64,000 nt of DNA from Morinoia aosen (lineage: Eukaryota; Arthropoda; Malacostraca; Amphipoda; Talitridae): the NCBI GenBank assembly GCA_030386875.1, contig CM059575.1:49072859-49136858 (forward strand), read 5' to 3'. Below are positions 46,791 through 59,511 of the stretch, piece by piece. Below the pieces are notes generated by a model that was not told where the DNA came from, searched no databases, and saw nothing but the letters and a program-made list of their open reading frames with translations. The position numbers and the translations under genes are program-made. Within the stretch, counting starts at the first letter, position 1; each line of letters begins with the position of its first letter.

Positions 46791-47377
46791 CTAGTCCACC
46801 CCCCTTTATTTGAAATAAATAAGAGGGCGAAATGAGAGAAAGGCGTAAGAAATTAAAAAATTCAATCTCTCGAGAGTTAATGAGGCTGCGTGAACACGGC
46901 CCGTCAAAATATACAGGGCTGGAGCTTGTATCACAGATACGCTCATCACACACAGCAGGCTGGCTTCGGACTGACCGACGGACGGACGGACGCGGCTCTT
47001 ATAATAGTACAGATTGCAGCCTCTCGATTTCACCCTTCAACTGCAAAGTTCGAGGGCCAGAAACCTTCCTGTGTGAGCCCGGTATTCATCCCGTTGGAAA
47101 AGGAAGAATGTTCGTCACAAATCCCCAGCGTCCGCCCTCGTTTGATAGTCTTGGGGTAAACGTCATTGTGCCTCAACGATGGTTAAGAGACATTTGAATA
47201 ACTTAATCACAGTGTGAGATGATACTTATCAATTTGGTTGAAATAAAACATCTAATAATTTCGTAGTTTTACCACGAAGGTAATGGCAAAACAATAATTT
47301 TAAAATCAATTTAAAAGCATACGCTATCTCAGATTTCAGTCATAATCATAATATATTTCTTGGACTATATTGCATCC

Positions 47378-47640
47378 TTGGTTTATTTGTTTGGAGTCCG
47401 TTTCTTCCATTTCTCTGTCACGCTCATACGGATAGTTATAATGGCCGTATCTGTGATACGAGCTTCCCCAGTGCACAAGTACGAGAATTTTACTTCTTCT
47501 ATTTCAGAGAAAAGTACGAGAATATTTTTTATCTCGGTACTGTTAGGATGGATATATTTGTTTGTCATCCACATCTAGGAAATTTGTTCAAGAAAGGTTT
47601 TGAATCCCGTCATTCTTGACGGGCCGTGCACACTACCGTT
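47378..47640 (+). repeat. Left arm of a foldback (inverted) repeat
   Basis: Pairs with 48156-48358 in reverse: landmarks TTGGTTTATTTGTTT, GGCCGTATCTGTGATACGAG, TTGAATCCCGTCATT and GGGCCGTGCACACTA. The arms differ by substitutions and gaps. Confidence 0.7.
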
Positions 47641-47641
47641 G

Positions 47642-47743
47642 AACTTTTTCGCCACCTGCATGCATGTTTTTCGCCGCCTAAGCGATTTAAGCAATTAAAT
47701 CGCTCAGGCGGCGCAAAACATGCATGCAGGCGGCGAAAAAGTT
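47642..47743. repeat. Near-perfect 49-bp-arm hairpin with GCAA loop
   Basis: Arms 47642-47690 and 47695-47743 are complementary at all but three positions and are separated by the 4-nt loop GCAA. The arms contain GCATGCATG and CGCCGCCT blocks. It sits between the foldback arms and could be a MITE core or, if transcribed, a small-RNA precursor. Confidence 0.85.
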
Positions 47744-48155
47744 AGACTGGGTTATTTATAATAATGTTCGACAAATCACACGACACACGTTCCTATTTCC
47801 TAAGAACTCACGTGATACTCATTCCTACTCAAATCTGATGGATTAATACACTGTAAATCGTAGAATTATTGGTGAAGCTTGTATCACAGATACGATCATC
47901 ATACACTTTCGACTGGGTTCGGACAGACAGACAGAGGGGGCTCTTATTATAGTGCAGATTCTTCTAATTTTAATTGTACTAGTCCACCTTCCATTATTTG
48001 AAATAAGAAAGAAGGCGAAATGAAAGAAAAGCTGTAAGAAATAAAAATAAATATCTCTAGAGTTGATGGGGCGTAGCTTGTATACCACAGATACGCTCAT
48101 TGCACACTTTCGGCTGGCTTCGTACAGACGGACGCGGCTCTTATTATATGTAGTA

Positions 48156-48358
48156 CTAGTGTGCACGGCCCACCAAAAATGACGGGATTCAATACCTTTC
48201 TTGAGCGAACTTTCCACAAACGGATGACTAACAAAATTCGTGATAAAAAATATTATTGTACTTGCGTACTGGTGAAACTCGCATCGCAGATACGGTCATT
48301 ATGGTTATCTTTATGAGCATGACAGAGAAATGTAAGAAGCAAACTCTAAACAAATAAA
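48156..48358 (-). repeat. Right arm of the foldback repeat
   Basis: Inverted partner of 47378-47640. Its outer end is interrupted by the MITE at 48360-48811. Confidence 0.7.
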
Positions 48359-48359
48359 C

Positions 48360-48811
48360 CAGTGGTTCCCAACCTTTTTCAGCTTGTTACCCAATTTAGC
48401 ATGCTACATTAAGCATGTTACCCCTTTCACAAAATCTTGTAACCATTATTATATATATGGCTAAACTAAAACACTAGAGATAATTTCTTTTATTTATTGT
48501 ATTAGTACATTTTGCATCTCTAATGACTTACCAAAGATGTCAAGAGCATCAGTGAGATGGTTGGAGTTGCATATTTGAAGCTAGTTGAGGAATTCTTGGC
48601 TTCGTGGTTGAAAGTGCCAGCCTGGTATCGTTTGCAACATTCAAGCTAGTCCTCTTTTTTTGTTTTCATCCCCAGCACAGTTGCGAACCCCTTCTCGCAC
48701 AGATACTTGATTTTCAGAATTCTTAACATTTTTCTGTCACCCCTCCATTACCCCCGAAAAATTGCTTAATTATCCCCAGGGGGTAATTTACCACCAGGTT
48801 GGGAACCAATG
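48360..48811. mobile_element. hAT-type MITE, about 450 bp
   Basis: Left end CAGTGGTTCCCAACCT and right end, read inward, CATTGGTTCCCAACCT are terminal inverted repeats typical of hAT elements. The flanks are AAATAAAC (48352-48359) and TAATAAAC (48814-48821), 7 of 8 alike. The inverted sister arm at 47378 preserves the uninterrupted target (TTGGTTTATTTGTTT), confirming the insertion. There is no coding capacity. Confidence 0.75.
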
Positions 48812-48821
48812 ATTAATAAAC

Positions 48822-50141
48822 CAAGGGTATTTTTAGGTAGTAGAAGGACCCGTGGAAATTCCTAGGAGGACCCATATAAAAATTCTGTCAGTATTACCTA
48901 ACCTATGCTAACCTATCCTATCTTATTCTATTCTAATAAACTTATTCTAAATTAACCCTTCCTGGTACAATTCAAACATATCAATGCATGTTAAGGCCAT
49001 CTTTTAATGTTATACTGAGGAATTCGGTATCCATGGTACCGCAAACTCAGACATCCTATGTTTCTTAAGAAGCGGACACCAAACAGATATATTAATAAAC
49101 ACAACGGATATTATCAGGTTAGATATAGATAACAAAGGCGAGACAAAACCCGATGTAAGTGCGAACGTTAGTAACAGAAGTTATTGTGACCGATGAAACA
49201 TTGAAAAAATAGTAGAAAACACCTTGAACTTATCAAGTCGCAAAGTCACCGGCAACTCACCAACCTCCAAATCGCACATCGACACCTAGTGAAAATTATT
49301 TCTGAACTTATTCAACCACACCTGCCGCTTGATTCAGCCTTTCGGCATTGATTTGCAGGAAAAGTACTGATCTACTTATACTCTACACGCATATTCAGTT
49401 TTTCTATCCAGTCATTATTATTCATCATTCAAAATGAATTTGACGAGTGCTAAATAAATGAGATGCTGATCCTAATGTGCATTCTCATTGAATTGACTTT
49501 ACAAACAATTTCATAAATAATTAAAAGCCGACGCATTTGATCAGCATCAAATCGGCATTGACGCATGTGCATGCAAAGGGTAATAATTATTTAAAATTTT
49601 TGAGCAATTGTAAAAGAAAAATCCACCTAACCAAACATCACAAACTGCACGAGAGAGGTTCTTCCGTCATAAAATCCTTTAATCGGTGACGTGCATATTG
49701 TGAGAGGGATCAATTCAAAATATATGTGCTCAATAACTAAATGCACCCGCTAGGTAAAGTTTTTGGCTACCTGTATGGTCACCGTTAGTATTCTTGTCCG
49801 AAGTCATAAAATTATTAAAATACCTTCACATTTTAATGGTCCGTGGCATCGCTTTTTCTCCCCGCCAGTGTTTCACCTGAATTCAATCGAGAATTATCTT
49901 GCACGAGAAAAGTTTTTGAACATACCCAGCACGACTAAGCTAGAGCACACATTTAAATTACTCGTAACAAGCCCAAAAAATCGGCAGACGAACTAAACCA
50001 CCAACGGCGACTCAAATTAATGCAAACACCACCCGCTTACGTAACACATCCCATGTTTTTTTCATAACTCTTTTGTTCGACAAATTTTGGTATTTACCAG
50101 TAACTTTATGCCATTTAGTGAAAGGGTTCAGTGAGATGTAT
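48822..50141. other. Unassigned sequence
   Basis: No gene. A few CCTAACCTAT-like units near 48896-48925 faintly resemble the arthropod telomere motif but are too few to call. Confidence 0.4.
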
Positions 50142-51178
50142 CCCAGGTAGCAAGAAATTATTAGGCCAATATTGGGTTGATAATTATTTATTGACCTGAT
50201 ATTGGAATCTTGGATTACAATAATAGGCTAATAACAAGACAATTTCGAAATAAGATGTATTTATTTATGATATCAACTTGTTATTGGGACAATGTAGTAA
50301 ATAGTTTTATTTCTAATATTAAACTAACAGTGTATATATATATATATATGTACGATATTCATATGAGTGGAAACTATCTCATAATAGTTGAAAATCTCGC
50401 AATTTAATAAAATTTGTTAAAATATAAATTATTATTGCCCAAATATTGGGTTGATATTGTACGCCAATAATACGGAGTTATTTGTTTAAGGAAACACCTC
50501 AATATCAACTCAATAGTGACACACTAATTAGCTGATACTGGGTTAAAAAAAAATTATTATTGGGACACTATATTCTACCAATATCCACTTGATGTCAGAA
50601 ATTAAGTATTGGGCCTGTAGTACCCTACCTTAGTTACCCCTCAAACTCAGTTCTAGTCCATTTGTGTTCAGTAATACTAATACGTGTAGATGTAAAATTA
50701 TCCTGGGAAGTGCTTAATTCTAAATAAGAAATACCCGCAGCAACTCTAGGAAAAGTACGGGTATACAACAACCCGCGTGGCTTCACTCGCCGTAAGCGGA
50801 ACTCAATTGCTAAAGCAGCAGTTACTCCAGGCCTTACAGGCTAACATTTTGCCAAAGAACAATTGAAAATCAAGTCCATAGTGACAGAATAATTAGCTAA
50901 TATTGGGTTAGTGAAATTATCATTATCGGGACCATATATTTCAGGAATTGAGTACTAAGCCAATGTTATTGTAGGGAACACTTCATTATCAAGTCAATAT
51001 TGACGCAATAATTAGTTGATATTGGGTTGATGATAATATTGTTATTGGGCCAATATATTTTTTATATCAACCGAATTTTCCAAAATAAGGTATTGCCCCA
51101 ATGTTCATTTTGAATATCCAGTCAATATTGAGACTGTATATTGGCTCAATATTAGGTCAATAAATTTTGCTACCTGGG
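50142..51178. mobile_element. 1.04-kb MITE-like element, copy A
   Basis: Ends are inverted repeats CCCAGGTAGCAAGAAATTAT (left) and, read inward, CCCAGGTAGCAAAATTTATT (right). The interior consists of repeated AATATTGG/CCAATATT-rich modules; at least three begin near 50490, 50874 and 50978. There is no open frame of interest. A (TA)n run lies at 50335-50349. The first 340 bp match copy B closely. Confidence 0.75.
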
Positions 51179-54100
51179 ATCAGAGTTGCTATAATACACC
51201 TTAGCTGCTTAATGAGATTTTCATCAAACAGCAGCAGCAACAAATATCTTTTCGTAGTACGTCACTCATTTATTCAATTTCTGCACACAGCTAAAGATCA
51301 ATAATATTTGCAGTCTTCCAGCTGTCGCACGTTAAAAGTCACAGATTTTGTCTGATGGACGTTTTTCACATTGTTTTTTTTCCGTTGGATTTTACTAATC
51401 TGAATGAGTCATTAAATACTGCATCACGATAAAGGAACATAATTTGAACGACATAGTTTCGTGATTTTAACTCCGTAAGCAACTTCGTTACCTTCAAATC
51501 AGAATTTACATTCGCTTACAATTAGATAACCAGAAGAAGGTATTTTATTTCTAGTCCGCAATTTGACAATCCTGCTCCTAATTTCAACTATCGTGCTCCA
51601 TATATTCATAATTTTGCAAAGTTCATTTTACCCATAATTCAAAAGCAAAATACATGAAATTTCGTTGCATCACATTAATAAATCATCTAACTCACCTTCC
51701 CGTTCAAAATTTGATGTTTTCCCTCAAGTTCTATTGCGACTTACTGTAGCCCAAAACTTTCTTAATGCCTCTTGTAAATGTTCTTCCCGACATATAATGC
51801 AAATCTCCTGAATATAAGTCCTGTTATTAAGCAGAGTTAACTCCTAATTTTTATGATTTATTCATTTCCATTCTCCGTCTACCATAGGAAATATCCATTC
51901 TTGTTTTATGTATTGTATGACAAATTTCCGCCCATAAGCAACTCGCCCACGATGAAGTGAGGCTTCAATTCTAGCGCTGACGTTCTTCCCCTGAGCTCTC
52001 GTCAAACCGGCAAATTTTCACTTTTACTCGTGAAGCCACAGTTGTGTGATGATTCATTGGCTTTTTTGTGAGCATAGCGTTTCCAAATACTACCTTACTG
52101 GCCCTCTCTATGCAACGATTTGCTTCTTCGTTAATTTGATCTTTTTTTCTAATATTCGCCAATTATTGTGAGCTTTTTTCGTCATTCTTCCCCCTGTGTG
52201 GAGATAATGGATATAATAGTGCACACATATTGCACGGAATACCCAATTCATAGAGATTTGAAGCATAATTGAGAAACCAGACGTAGGCATTTATTATGTA
52301 TGCTAATTTAACGTTAGAAGTAGTTATTTTTTCTTCAATTTGTTATTTTGCACTGCTATTTTGATTAAATAAAATGTTCCATAGAATTCATTGAAATGAG
52401 CGATCTTTTTGGCATTACAAAATAATTGACGATCGGATGGCTGGAGCTACTGTCACTAAAACGGCTCAACTTGGTGTAACAGGAAACACAATCACCAGAA
52501 TAATAGCTACTCGATAAATAAGAATTCTTGACAGTCTATCTAAATGTTATAAATAAATTGCGTAACAGTTTCTTGATAAACTAACAGAAAAAATATTCAT
52601 TAACAATTTTCTTGGTTCACAGACTATTTGGTGATGGTGAAGAATGAAATGGCATGCTTGGAATTTCAAGCTACACAAGAATGTTTCATGTCTCCAGGTT
52701 GAAAACAACTTCTTTCAAGGGACTTGTTTTGTAAAACTTAATGCTATAAACTCATTCTGGGGGTTGTATTGATTTGGATGTGAAAAAACGGAGTAAATTC
52801 AGTATTTTATTCAATCAGATATGAATATCAATGATAAAATTATTTATATTTTTCCGTTTTTTAATTTCCTCATATTATCTAGGCTCACAATCATAGTTTT
52901 CATCGATCTTAGTAACGAAGAGTCTTTCAAGAAAAAACAGAAATAGACAGGATGACAATGTCGTTAGTTTATCTTTCATTTGTACAGAATGGGATATTAA
53001 TAATTATTTATACCAACACTTCTCTGAGGGTACATCAGCGGATCAGAGCATCGGTTCAGCACCGGTGGTATAGGACGCATAAAACCCCGATCTGTCCGCT
53101 CGAGAGACGGACTGCGGATCCAAAGTGGTCAGAGAGTCGTGCTGTCCTCGAGCTCCCCTTCCCATTTTCGTTAAAAGGGTGCGACTGTAGAGAGTAACTT
53201 CATTTTTAGAGAAAAGAAAGGTGGATAAATAGAGATTTATTTTTTTGTTACAAAAAGTGTGTCACGGCACCTTCGGCCCTCCTAACTGGTGTAAAGTGAG
53301 TCGGGTGCGAAGAGGAGGTGTAAACACTTAGTAGAGAAAGAGAAGGAATAGAAAAATTAGAGAGGAAGATGCATAGAAAGAGAGGAATTAAAGATAGAGA
53401 GAGCTTCCTAAACTACATTTCCTTGATCAACATTGGGATAATTACGACTAAATGAAACGTTCACCTATTTAATTTCAAGTAAACCCATAAGTTAAAAAGC
53501 CATCATTGTGAATAAGCGCTAAATAATTTATACTGGACCCCAGGCCAATCTATAGAGACAAACATGGACACACCATAATATAGAAATTCCGAATATTTAG
53601 ATCACCACGTTATAATTCAAACACCAGGCACACTCTGTAAGGGAAGAGCCGCCATGCACAGTGAATGAACGCAGCATTTCATCCGAATACAATAATAATT
53701 ATTGAGCATCGACAGCCGTAATTTTTCCTGTGTAACCTCAGGAACGACGCCCTTTTTCTTCCATTTAGCAACTGGGCACTATTTGATCATTACGCTAGAG
53801 ATGTCACTTTAACTCATCTTAAGGAAAACCCCTGAATTTCACTACTACTCACCCTTCAAAGCGTTTCTTCGCTCACGTCTAGCTCAGTCTTCACCCTCGT
53901 CATCTACACAGGAAAGGCGATGATCACCCTCTTCTATTCTGTTTCTGGTATTGCTGATGTGAATGTCCTCTTCGAATGTTTACTGAGTGGCGCAACTTCT
54001 TCTCGAGGTGTCTCGCGTCGTCTTCCGGCGGCCCCCACCCCTTCCTACGTAAGGGCAACATTTTTATAGTTATTGCCTTTTCATGTATAATTTACTCCCC

Positions 54101-55691
54101 TTTAATCAGTGAATTGAAAATAGTTTAGCCTCGTTGTAGATGCATAAAGCTGCAGTATTTTTACCTGCTATTTTTTTACTGATATGTGTACTCACTTTGA
54201 AACGGACATTCCATTTCAATTCATAACATTCAACTGTTGATTATAGTTAATTTTTCATCGCCATCTGTTTTTCTGAAAATAAACTAAATCACGACTAACG
54301 ATGATGGACTCATTCCTGCATTAATACAACTAATTAAGAAATAGAAGCTGAACTGAACGCGTGAACTAAGTCTCTGACTTTTGAAATGACTCAAGATGGT
54401 GTCGCCACCATCACCGGTTTGTTACGATGTAAAATTGATGTATGTCTACATAACATCATTTTATTCAATTCGCACATAAAAATGAATTTTTCAATGTTTA
54501 TTAAAGTAATTACTTACTTCCCGTTTGCCCAAGTTTTGGTTCTACATCGCGTCGATTAGTATTACACAGCGGTTCACGCCTCATCAAGGCTTCACTGACG
54601 ATAAAATTCATATGTTGTAAAGCTCTGCCTTATATACCAAACCAGCTTCTTGATCTAGATCCTTCTCGAAAGACTGCAGCCCATTCCTGCGCTTTGACTA
54701 ACCTCGAGCTTTCTTCAAACATTGCTACCCGTTTACATCTAAATTTTATAAGCATATCTATTACCCTTTTCCCTTAGTGTTGCATACCCCTCAAATTAGA
54801 ATTTCATTTCTACTCTAATAATTCAAAGCTCAATTAAACCCACAAAGTTTGTTTAAGAAAAATTTCCCTATGCTTCACCCCTTCAGCCACCCCAATATAC
54901 AGCACACTTTATGCGGCAACTATCATCCCTTGTCTCCTCTCGCGGCTTAGTTGTATTCGGCAAAGTAATATTCGAATCCGCCTAAGAGATGTCGTATTTT
55001 TCCTGCGCCTTTTCAATAGTTTCACTTCATACATGAAACGTGTAAAAAATACGTCTATAGATGAAATAAAATCGTTAATTGGCATCTACTCCGTGAAGCT
55101 TTAATCTATTCAGAAAAATCAGTGTATCCTCCAACTATTCCAAAAGTTTTGCAAATTTATCTAAATCTATCCCGTACGTAAAAATTTAAATTTTGTGTCG
55201 ATTCAGGAAATTTAATTTATTCATTCAATTCTCTACCTATTCAGACAATGTAGTAATTCTTTATCCACATAATTAGAAAATTTATGGTTTCGTAAAATAA
55301 CATGTGTATCAGGTAGAAATTGTAATCAAATGAATTATGAAACACGATATATACACCTTTCCATTTAATTTATAGGATGTGTTGCAATGACATAAGCCTC
55401 GCGAAGCAATCACAGGCATTTTAAGCGAAACACATAAAATGCAGTAATTACAGCCCTACATATCAAAGTTGACTCATAAGACGGTACACAAAAAATCAAT
55501 TCACCTCGACCTCATTCAAAGCGACTCTGACTTACTAGCTGCCTCCGTAGTGAAGTCGGTCCTGGCCAAGGATGGTGAGCGCCGGAAGCACTGTTGACGA
55601 CTACTCCACAGGAGAAGGCTCTAAGCATTTATCGCTTCATCACTGGGTTTACATGTCCCAGTGCAATAAAATTTGTACCATCCGATCTATA
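51179..55691. other. Unassigned sequence
   Basis: No supported gene over 4.5 kb. Around 53330-53410 is purine-rich (GAGAAAG). Possible LINE debris at 51971-52160 is listed separately. Confidence 0.4.
51971..52160 (-). pseudogene. Possible non-LTR (LINE) RT fragment
   Basis: The minus-strand stretch INEEANRCIERASKVVFGNA ... HHTTVASRVKVK has the spacing of the region downstream of the RT core in jockey/RTE-like LINE proteins (EI-NRI-KAS-AFG ... TK--VYRA). It is only about 60 codons with no flanking support, so this is a weak call. Confidence 0.25.
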
Positions 55692-56927
55692 CCCAGGTAG
55701 CAAGAAATTATTAGGCCAATATTGGGTTGATAATTATTTATTGACCTGATATTGGAATCTTGGATTACAATAATAGGCTAATAACATGACAATATCGAAA
55801 AATGATATGTTTATTTATGATATCAACTTGTTATTGGACAATGTAGTAGATAGTTTTATTTCTAATATTAAACTAACAGTGTATAGATATATGTACGATA
55901 TTCATAAAAGTGGAAACTATCTCATAATAATTAAAACTCTCGCAATTTAATAAAATTTGTTAAAATATAAATTATCATTGCCCAAATATTGGGTTGATAT
56001 TGAACGCCAATAATACGGATTAATTCGGTTAAAATGTACCGATAAAGTTAATGAATAGTTATTGCATTCATTAATGAGTGCAGATATATTTGACAGGAAT
56101 CAAGAAATGTGAATACGTTACAATAATATGTATATTCAGAATTACTGTAATCACAGGTTCACAGTTCTTGTTTTTTCAGTCGTCCAATGAGTTTCGAAGG
56201 TCTAATTTTTTCAAAAAATATGCTAAAATCGTTTGTCATATGTTACTATAGCAATAAATGTCTATATATTGAATTAAGATGATATAAAGTCATTTATATA
56301 GATGATATAAATGACTTAATTTCGTAACGAAGGTATTGAGTACGCCTATTCCTACCATATAACCTATTTTTTATGCATCATTCTTTGAGTAAAGCGCTTT
56401 CGTGCAATTTTTCAATCACGCATATATATGCTGCTTAGATGAACGTATATATGCTGCTTAGTACAGGTTGCCCGACCACTGGTACGTACGTGCAACACAA
56501 AATTTGGACTACGATGCCAAAGAGGTTTGTAATCATGGATTTTAGATAAATTTTGAATGCAGTTTAATTCATAGTCTTGTAGGTGTGTAGGTATGTACAT
56601 AGGATAACATATTTATCAGAATTATATACATTTATCGTCTTTGAACCCTTCTGAATATTGATGCGATATTTAAAATTAATTATTGAGCCAAAGTGTTGTT
56701 TAAGGAAACACCTCAATATCAAGTCAATAGTGACACAGTAATGAGCTGATACTAGGTTGAAAATAAATTATTATTGGGACAATATATTATACCAATATCC
56801 ACTTGATGTCAGAAAATAAGTATTGGGCCTGTAGTACCCTACCTTGGTTACCCCTCAAACTCAGTTCTAATCTATTTGTGTTCAGTAATACTAGTATGTG
56901 TATATGTAAAATAATCATACATTTTTC
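55692..56927. mobile_element. MITE-like element, copy B, interrupted and 3'-truncated
   Basis: Starts CCCAGGTAGCAAG like copy A and follows it to about 56022. An unrelated stretch of about 670 bp (about 56022-56690) intervenes, and the match resumes (TTTAAGGAAACACCTCAATA) to about 56927. The right end is missing. The intervening stretch contains a perfect 13-bp hairpin (56287-56317). Confidence 0.7.
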
Positions 56928-58215
56928 TTTCGTCACTCTTGGTGTTATTGGATTTTTTAAAAGATCCCGTTTTTTGTGTCACCTTATTAGCGAATTTTCT
57001 ATAACATTTACCAAGTCGATGAATTATGAGTCAATTATATAAAAATTCAACTTCATTGTTTTATTTCGCGCTAAAAAGTTTCTAACTGAGTTCGTGTTCA
57101 TTGTACAGTGCTTACTGGATTTAGGAAACCCAGTGATTCGTGATCAGCAGGTGATAGCTCAATCAACAGACGCTTTTCGATTGAAAATAGTGTGAATTAG
57201 CCTGACAATGAGTGCAGAAAATATTTATTTGTGCAACGATGTTTTAATAAATTCCTGGAACAATATTCTGGACTGATTGGGAACCAGATTTAGACCGTAC
57301 TCAATTTAGATGATTGTTCTAATGTACAAAGAAATCATTGCAGTATATGGTTGCCTTGCTAGAAGGCTTCTAATAAACATCATAAAACTGGGAAATCCTT
57401 GGGTCATTGTCATTTCCATTGTGTTGGGGAGCGTTTCATTGTTGGGCAAAGTTAGCATGGCCATTAAAATGTCTCTCCAAATGACTGGTTTTATTTCAGT
57501 CATGCAGTGTGAGCAGTGGGGCAAGAGCTAGGCGAGCTCTGACCAAAATGGAATGCGTGTGTGTCTGCAACTGATATAGGTCATTCTCATTTTAAAAGCT
57601 TACAGGAACTTTAGTAATGTAGCAAGCACCCATTTTTACAGTTCATCAATAACTGTTAGGTACCGTTGTGAAACATACAGATGTACCCAGATATCAATAA
57701 TGTGTTGCAAAAATGATTTATCTCTTATGCTGGAACTGCGATTTAACCTTGAAAATTGCAGTACACATACATATGCAAAAAAAAATCCTGTTCCAAATTT
57801 TAGCGTTGAGTCGCCAATATTCACAGCTTATAAATGTTTTATGACAGTTTCACCGGGTTGACCGTCCTGTTGCTCGGTACGTGGTATGAATCACAGTGCA
57901 TTTCCGTTCTAAGTTCTCAATTTATGTGTTTTTGTAATAGTGATTCACAAAAGATCACTGTTTTCCAGTTTTCGCTTCTCAAGTTTGGTTGCTTTCTCTG
58001 CAGTTATTCAGTAGTAATTACGGTTTATCACCATTTTTGTCTGCCAGGCTTTATAGTTTTTCCACGGTTTAATTGTCAACGAACTTGCCAGATATTTATT
58101 GCGACAGTTCGCGTTCATTTTTCACTGATGCATTTGAAACAGTAAATACCATTCGCTACCGTCAAGAACTGAGCGATTTGAGCAATGCATTGAGGTTGAA
58201 GGTGAGGGACGTGTA
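56928..58215. other. Unassigned sequence
   Basis: No gene recognised; open frames up to 103 codons have no protein-like features. Confidence 0.4.
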
Positions 58216-58235
58216 CCCAGGCAGCATTCGTTTGT

Positions 58236-58575
58236 TCGTAGGATATTCAGAGGATATCCTCTCAGGATGTCCCAGGATTGTCCTTTGATAACATCCTCGA
58301 GATATACAAATTTGTACACATTCAGGGGATATTACAAGCAGATATTCAGAGGATATCCTCTCAGGATGTCCCAGGATTGTCCTTTGATAACATTCTCGCG
58401 ATATACAAATTTGTACACATTCAGGGGATATTACAAGCAGATATTCATAGGATATTCTCTCAGGATGTCACAGGATTGTCCTTTGATAACATCCTCGCGA
58501 TATACAAATTTGTACATATTCAGGGGATATTACAAGCAGACATCCAGAGGACATCAGAATCAAATATCCTGGGAA
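58236..58575 (+). repeat. 99-bp tandem repeat, about 3.3 copies
   Basis: Units start at AGGATATCCTCTCAGG (58251, 58350) and AGGATATTCTCTCAGG (58449), period exactly 99 bp. Because 99 is a multiple of three, the array stays open in two frames, each giving a 33-residue repeat; this is likely incidental. The upstream CCCAGGCAGCA (58216) resembles the start of the 50-kb and 55-kb MITEs. Confidence 0.85.
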
Positions 58576-59197
58576 TATAATATACAAATATTCCAATGAT
58601 GTCCCCCTCAACTCTGAAGGCAGGAATTTAGAAATCAACTTCCACCAGGGTCACCAGCACATACCTCTGAAGAGAATATCCACTACTGATATTAAATAGA
58701 ATGTCTACGGAACTTTCTGAAAGTATTAGAGTGATAATATCACTACAGAATTAGTCATTCAAAAATTCATTCACTACTCATACTAACTACATTATTCGTG
58801 ATATTTTTAGAGTTTGCAAAACATTCTAACACCATAGATACCTACTTCCACTTCCTTGTGTTATCAATCACTAAACAGAAACGGATAAAAACAGCAGGAA
58901 CTTGACTTTGAACCCATCTAGGTATAGTAAATTAGATATATTTCATCTAAAGTACACTACCAACAAAACTGTTTTTTTTTATAATTGTCAAATAAAAACA
59001 CGCAGATTAGGAAGGGTTAAATTTAAACTTGCTAAAATTATGAAGAAGAGCAATCAATTACAGGTCAATGAAGATAAGTTCATATCAATGTAACTAACAA
59101 TTTTGGTAAAATGAATGACTTACCTACTCGATTCCATGTAAAAGAATTCTATAGTTAGTTAAATGAACAATTATTTCATACCTGTGCGCCCGCCGAG

Positions 59198-59208
59198 TAT
59201 ATAAATAG
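59198..59208 (+). promoter_or_regulatory. TATA box of the presumed 5' LTR
   Basis: TATATAAATAG, about 310 bp before the presumed LTR end. Confidence 0.5.
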
Positions 59209-59511
59209 AATCGGCGAGAGACATCGCCGTTCACTAGCGGTAGCCTGCCGTAGAGGTAGCACATTAGAAAGAGACGTCGCTCTTCAGTAGTGGAAGCGTG
59301 ACCGTCGAGGAGGCACCTGTACAGATCACAGATGCATTATAGAAGTAACATCACTCGTATTAGCCCCTATCATCCGATCTAATAGATTCTTGCCAATACC
59401 GAAGCCTGTGTCAACTCTGAAGTATCAAAAAAGGATAACCACGTTACTGTATCGTCACTCCCGAACCTCATTCGCGTTAGTTTCGACCTGTATACTGAAA
59501 AGGCCGGAACA

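Larger units (their letters stand above)
46795..48358. repeat. Cluster of related direct and inverted repeat modules
   Basis: A module around GTATCACAGATACG occurs at 46924, 47876, 48074 and 48277 (plus) and at 47441 (minus). Two of the plus copies share longer context: 46795-46990 against 47985-48145 (GAAATAA...GGCGAAATGA...). Open frames here change from copy to copy and are not conserved, so this is a non-coding repeat family. Confidence 0.7.

Noticed and set aside
46832..47197. 121-codon frame across the repeat cluster
   Set aside because: Other copies of the module have different frames and stops, so the frame is not conserved.
48896..48925. Second telomere-like tract (CCTAACCTAT units)
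   Set aside because: Too few and too irregular to separate from chance in AT-rich DNA.
58267..58599. Repeat protein of 33-residue units
   Set aside because: Two frames are open equally and no start, family or transcript evidence favours either; treated as a minisatellite.
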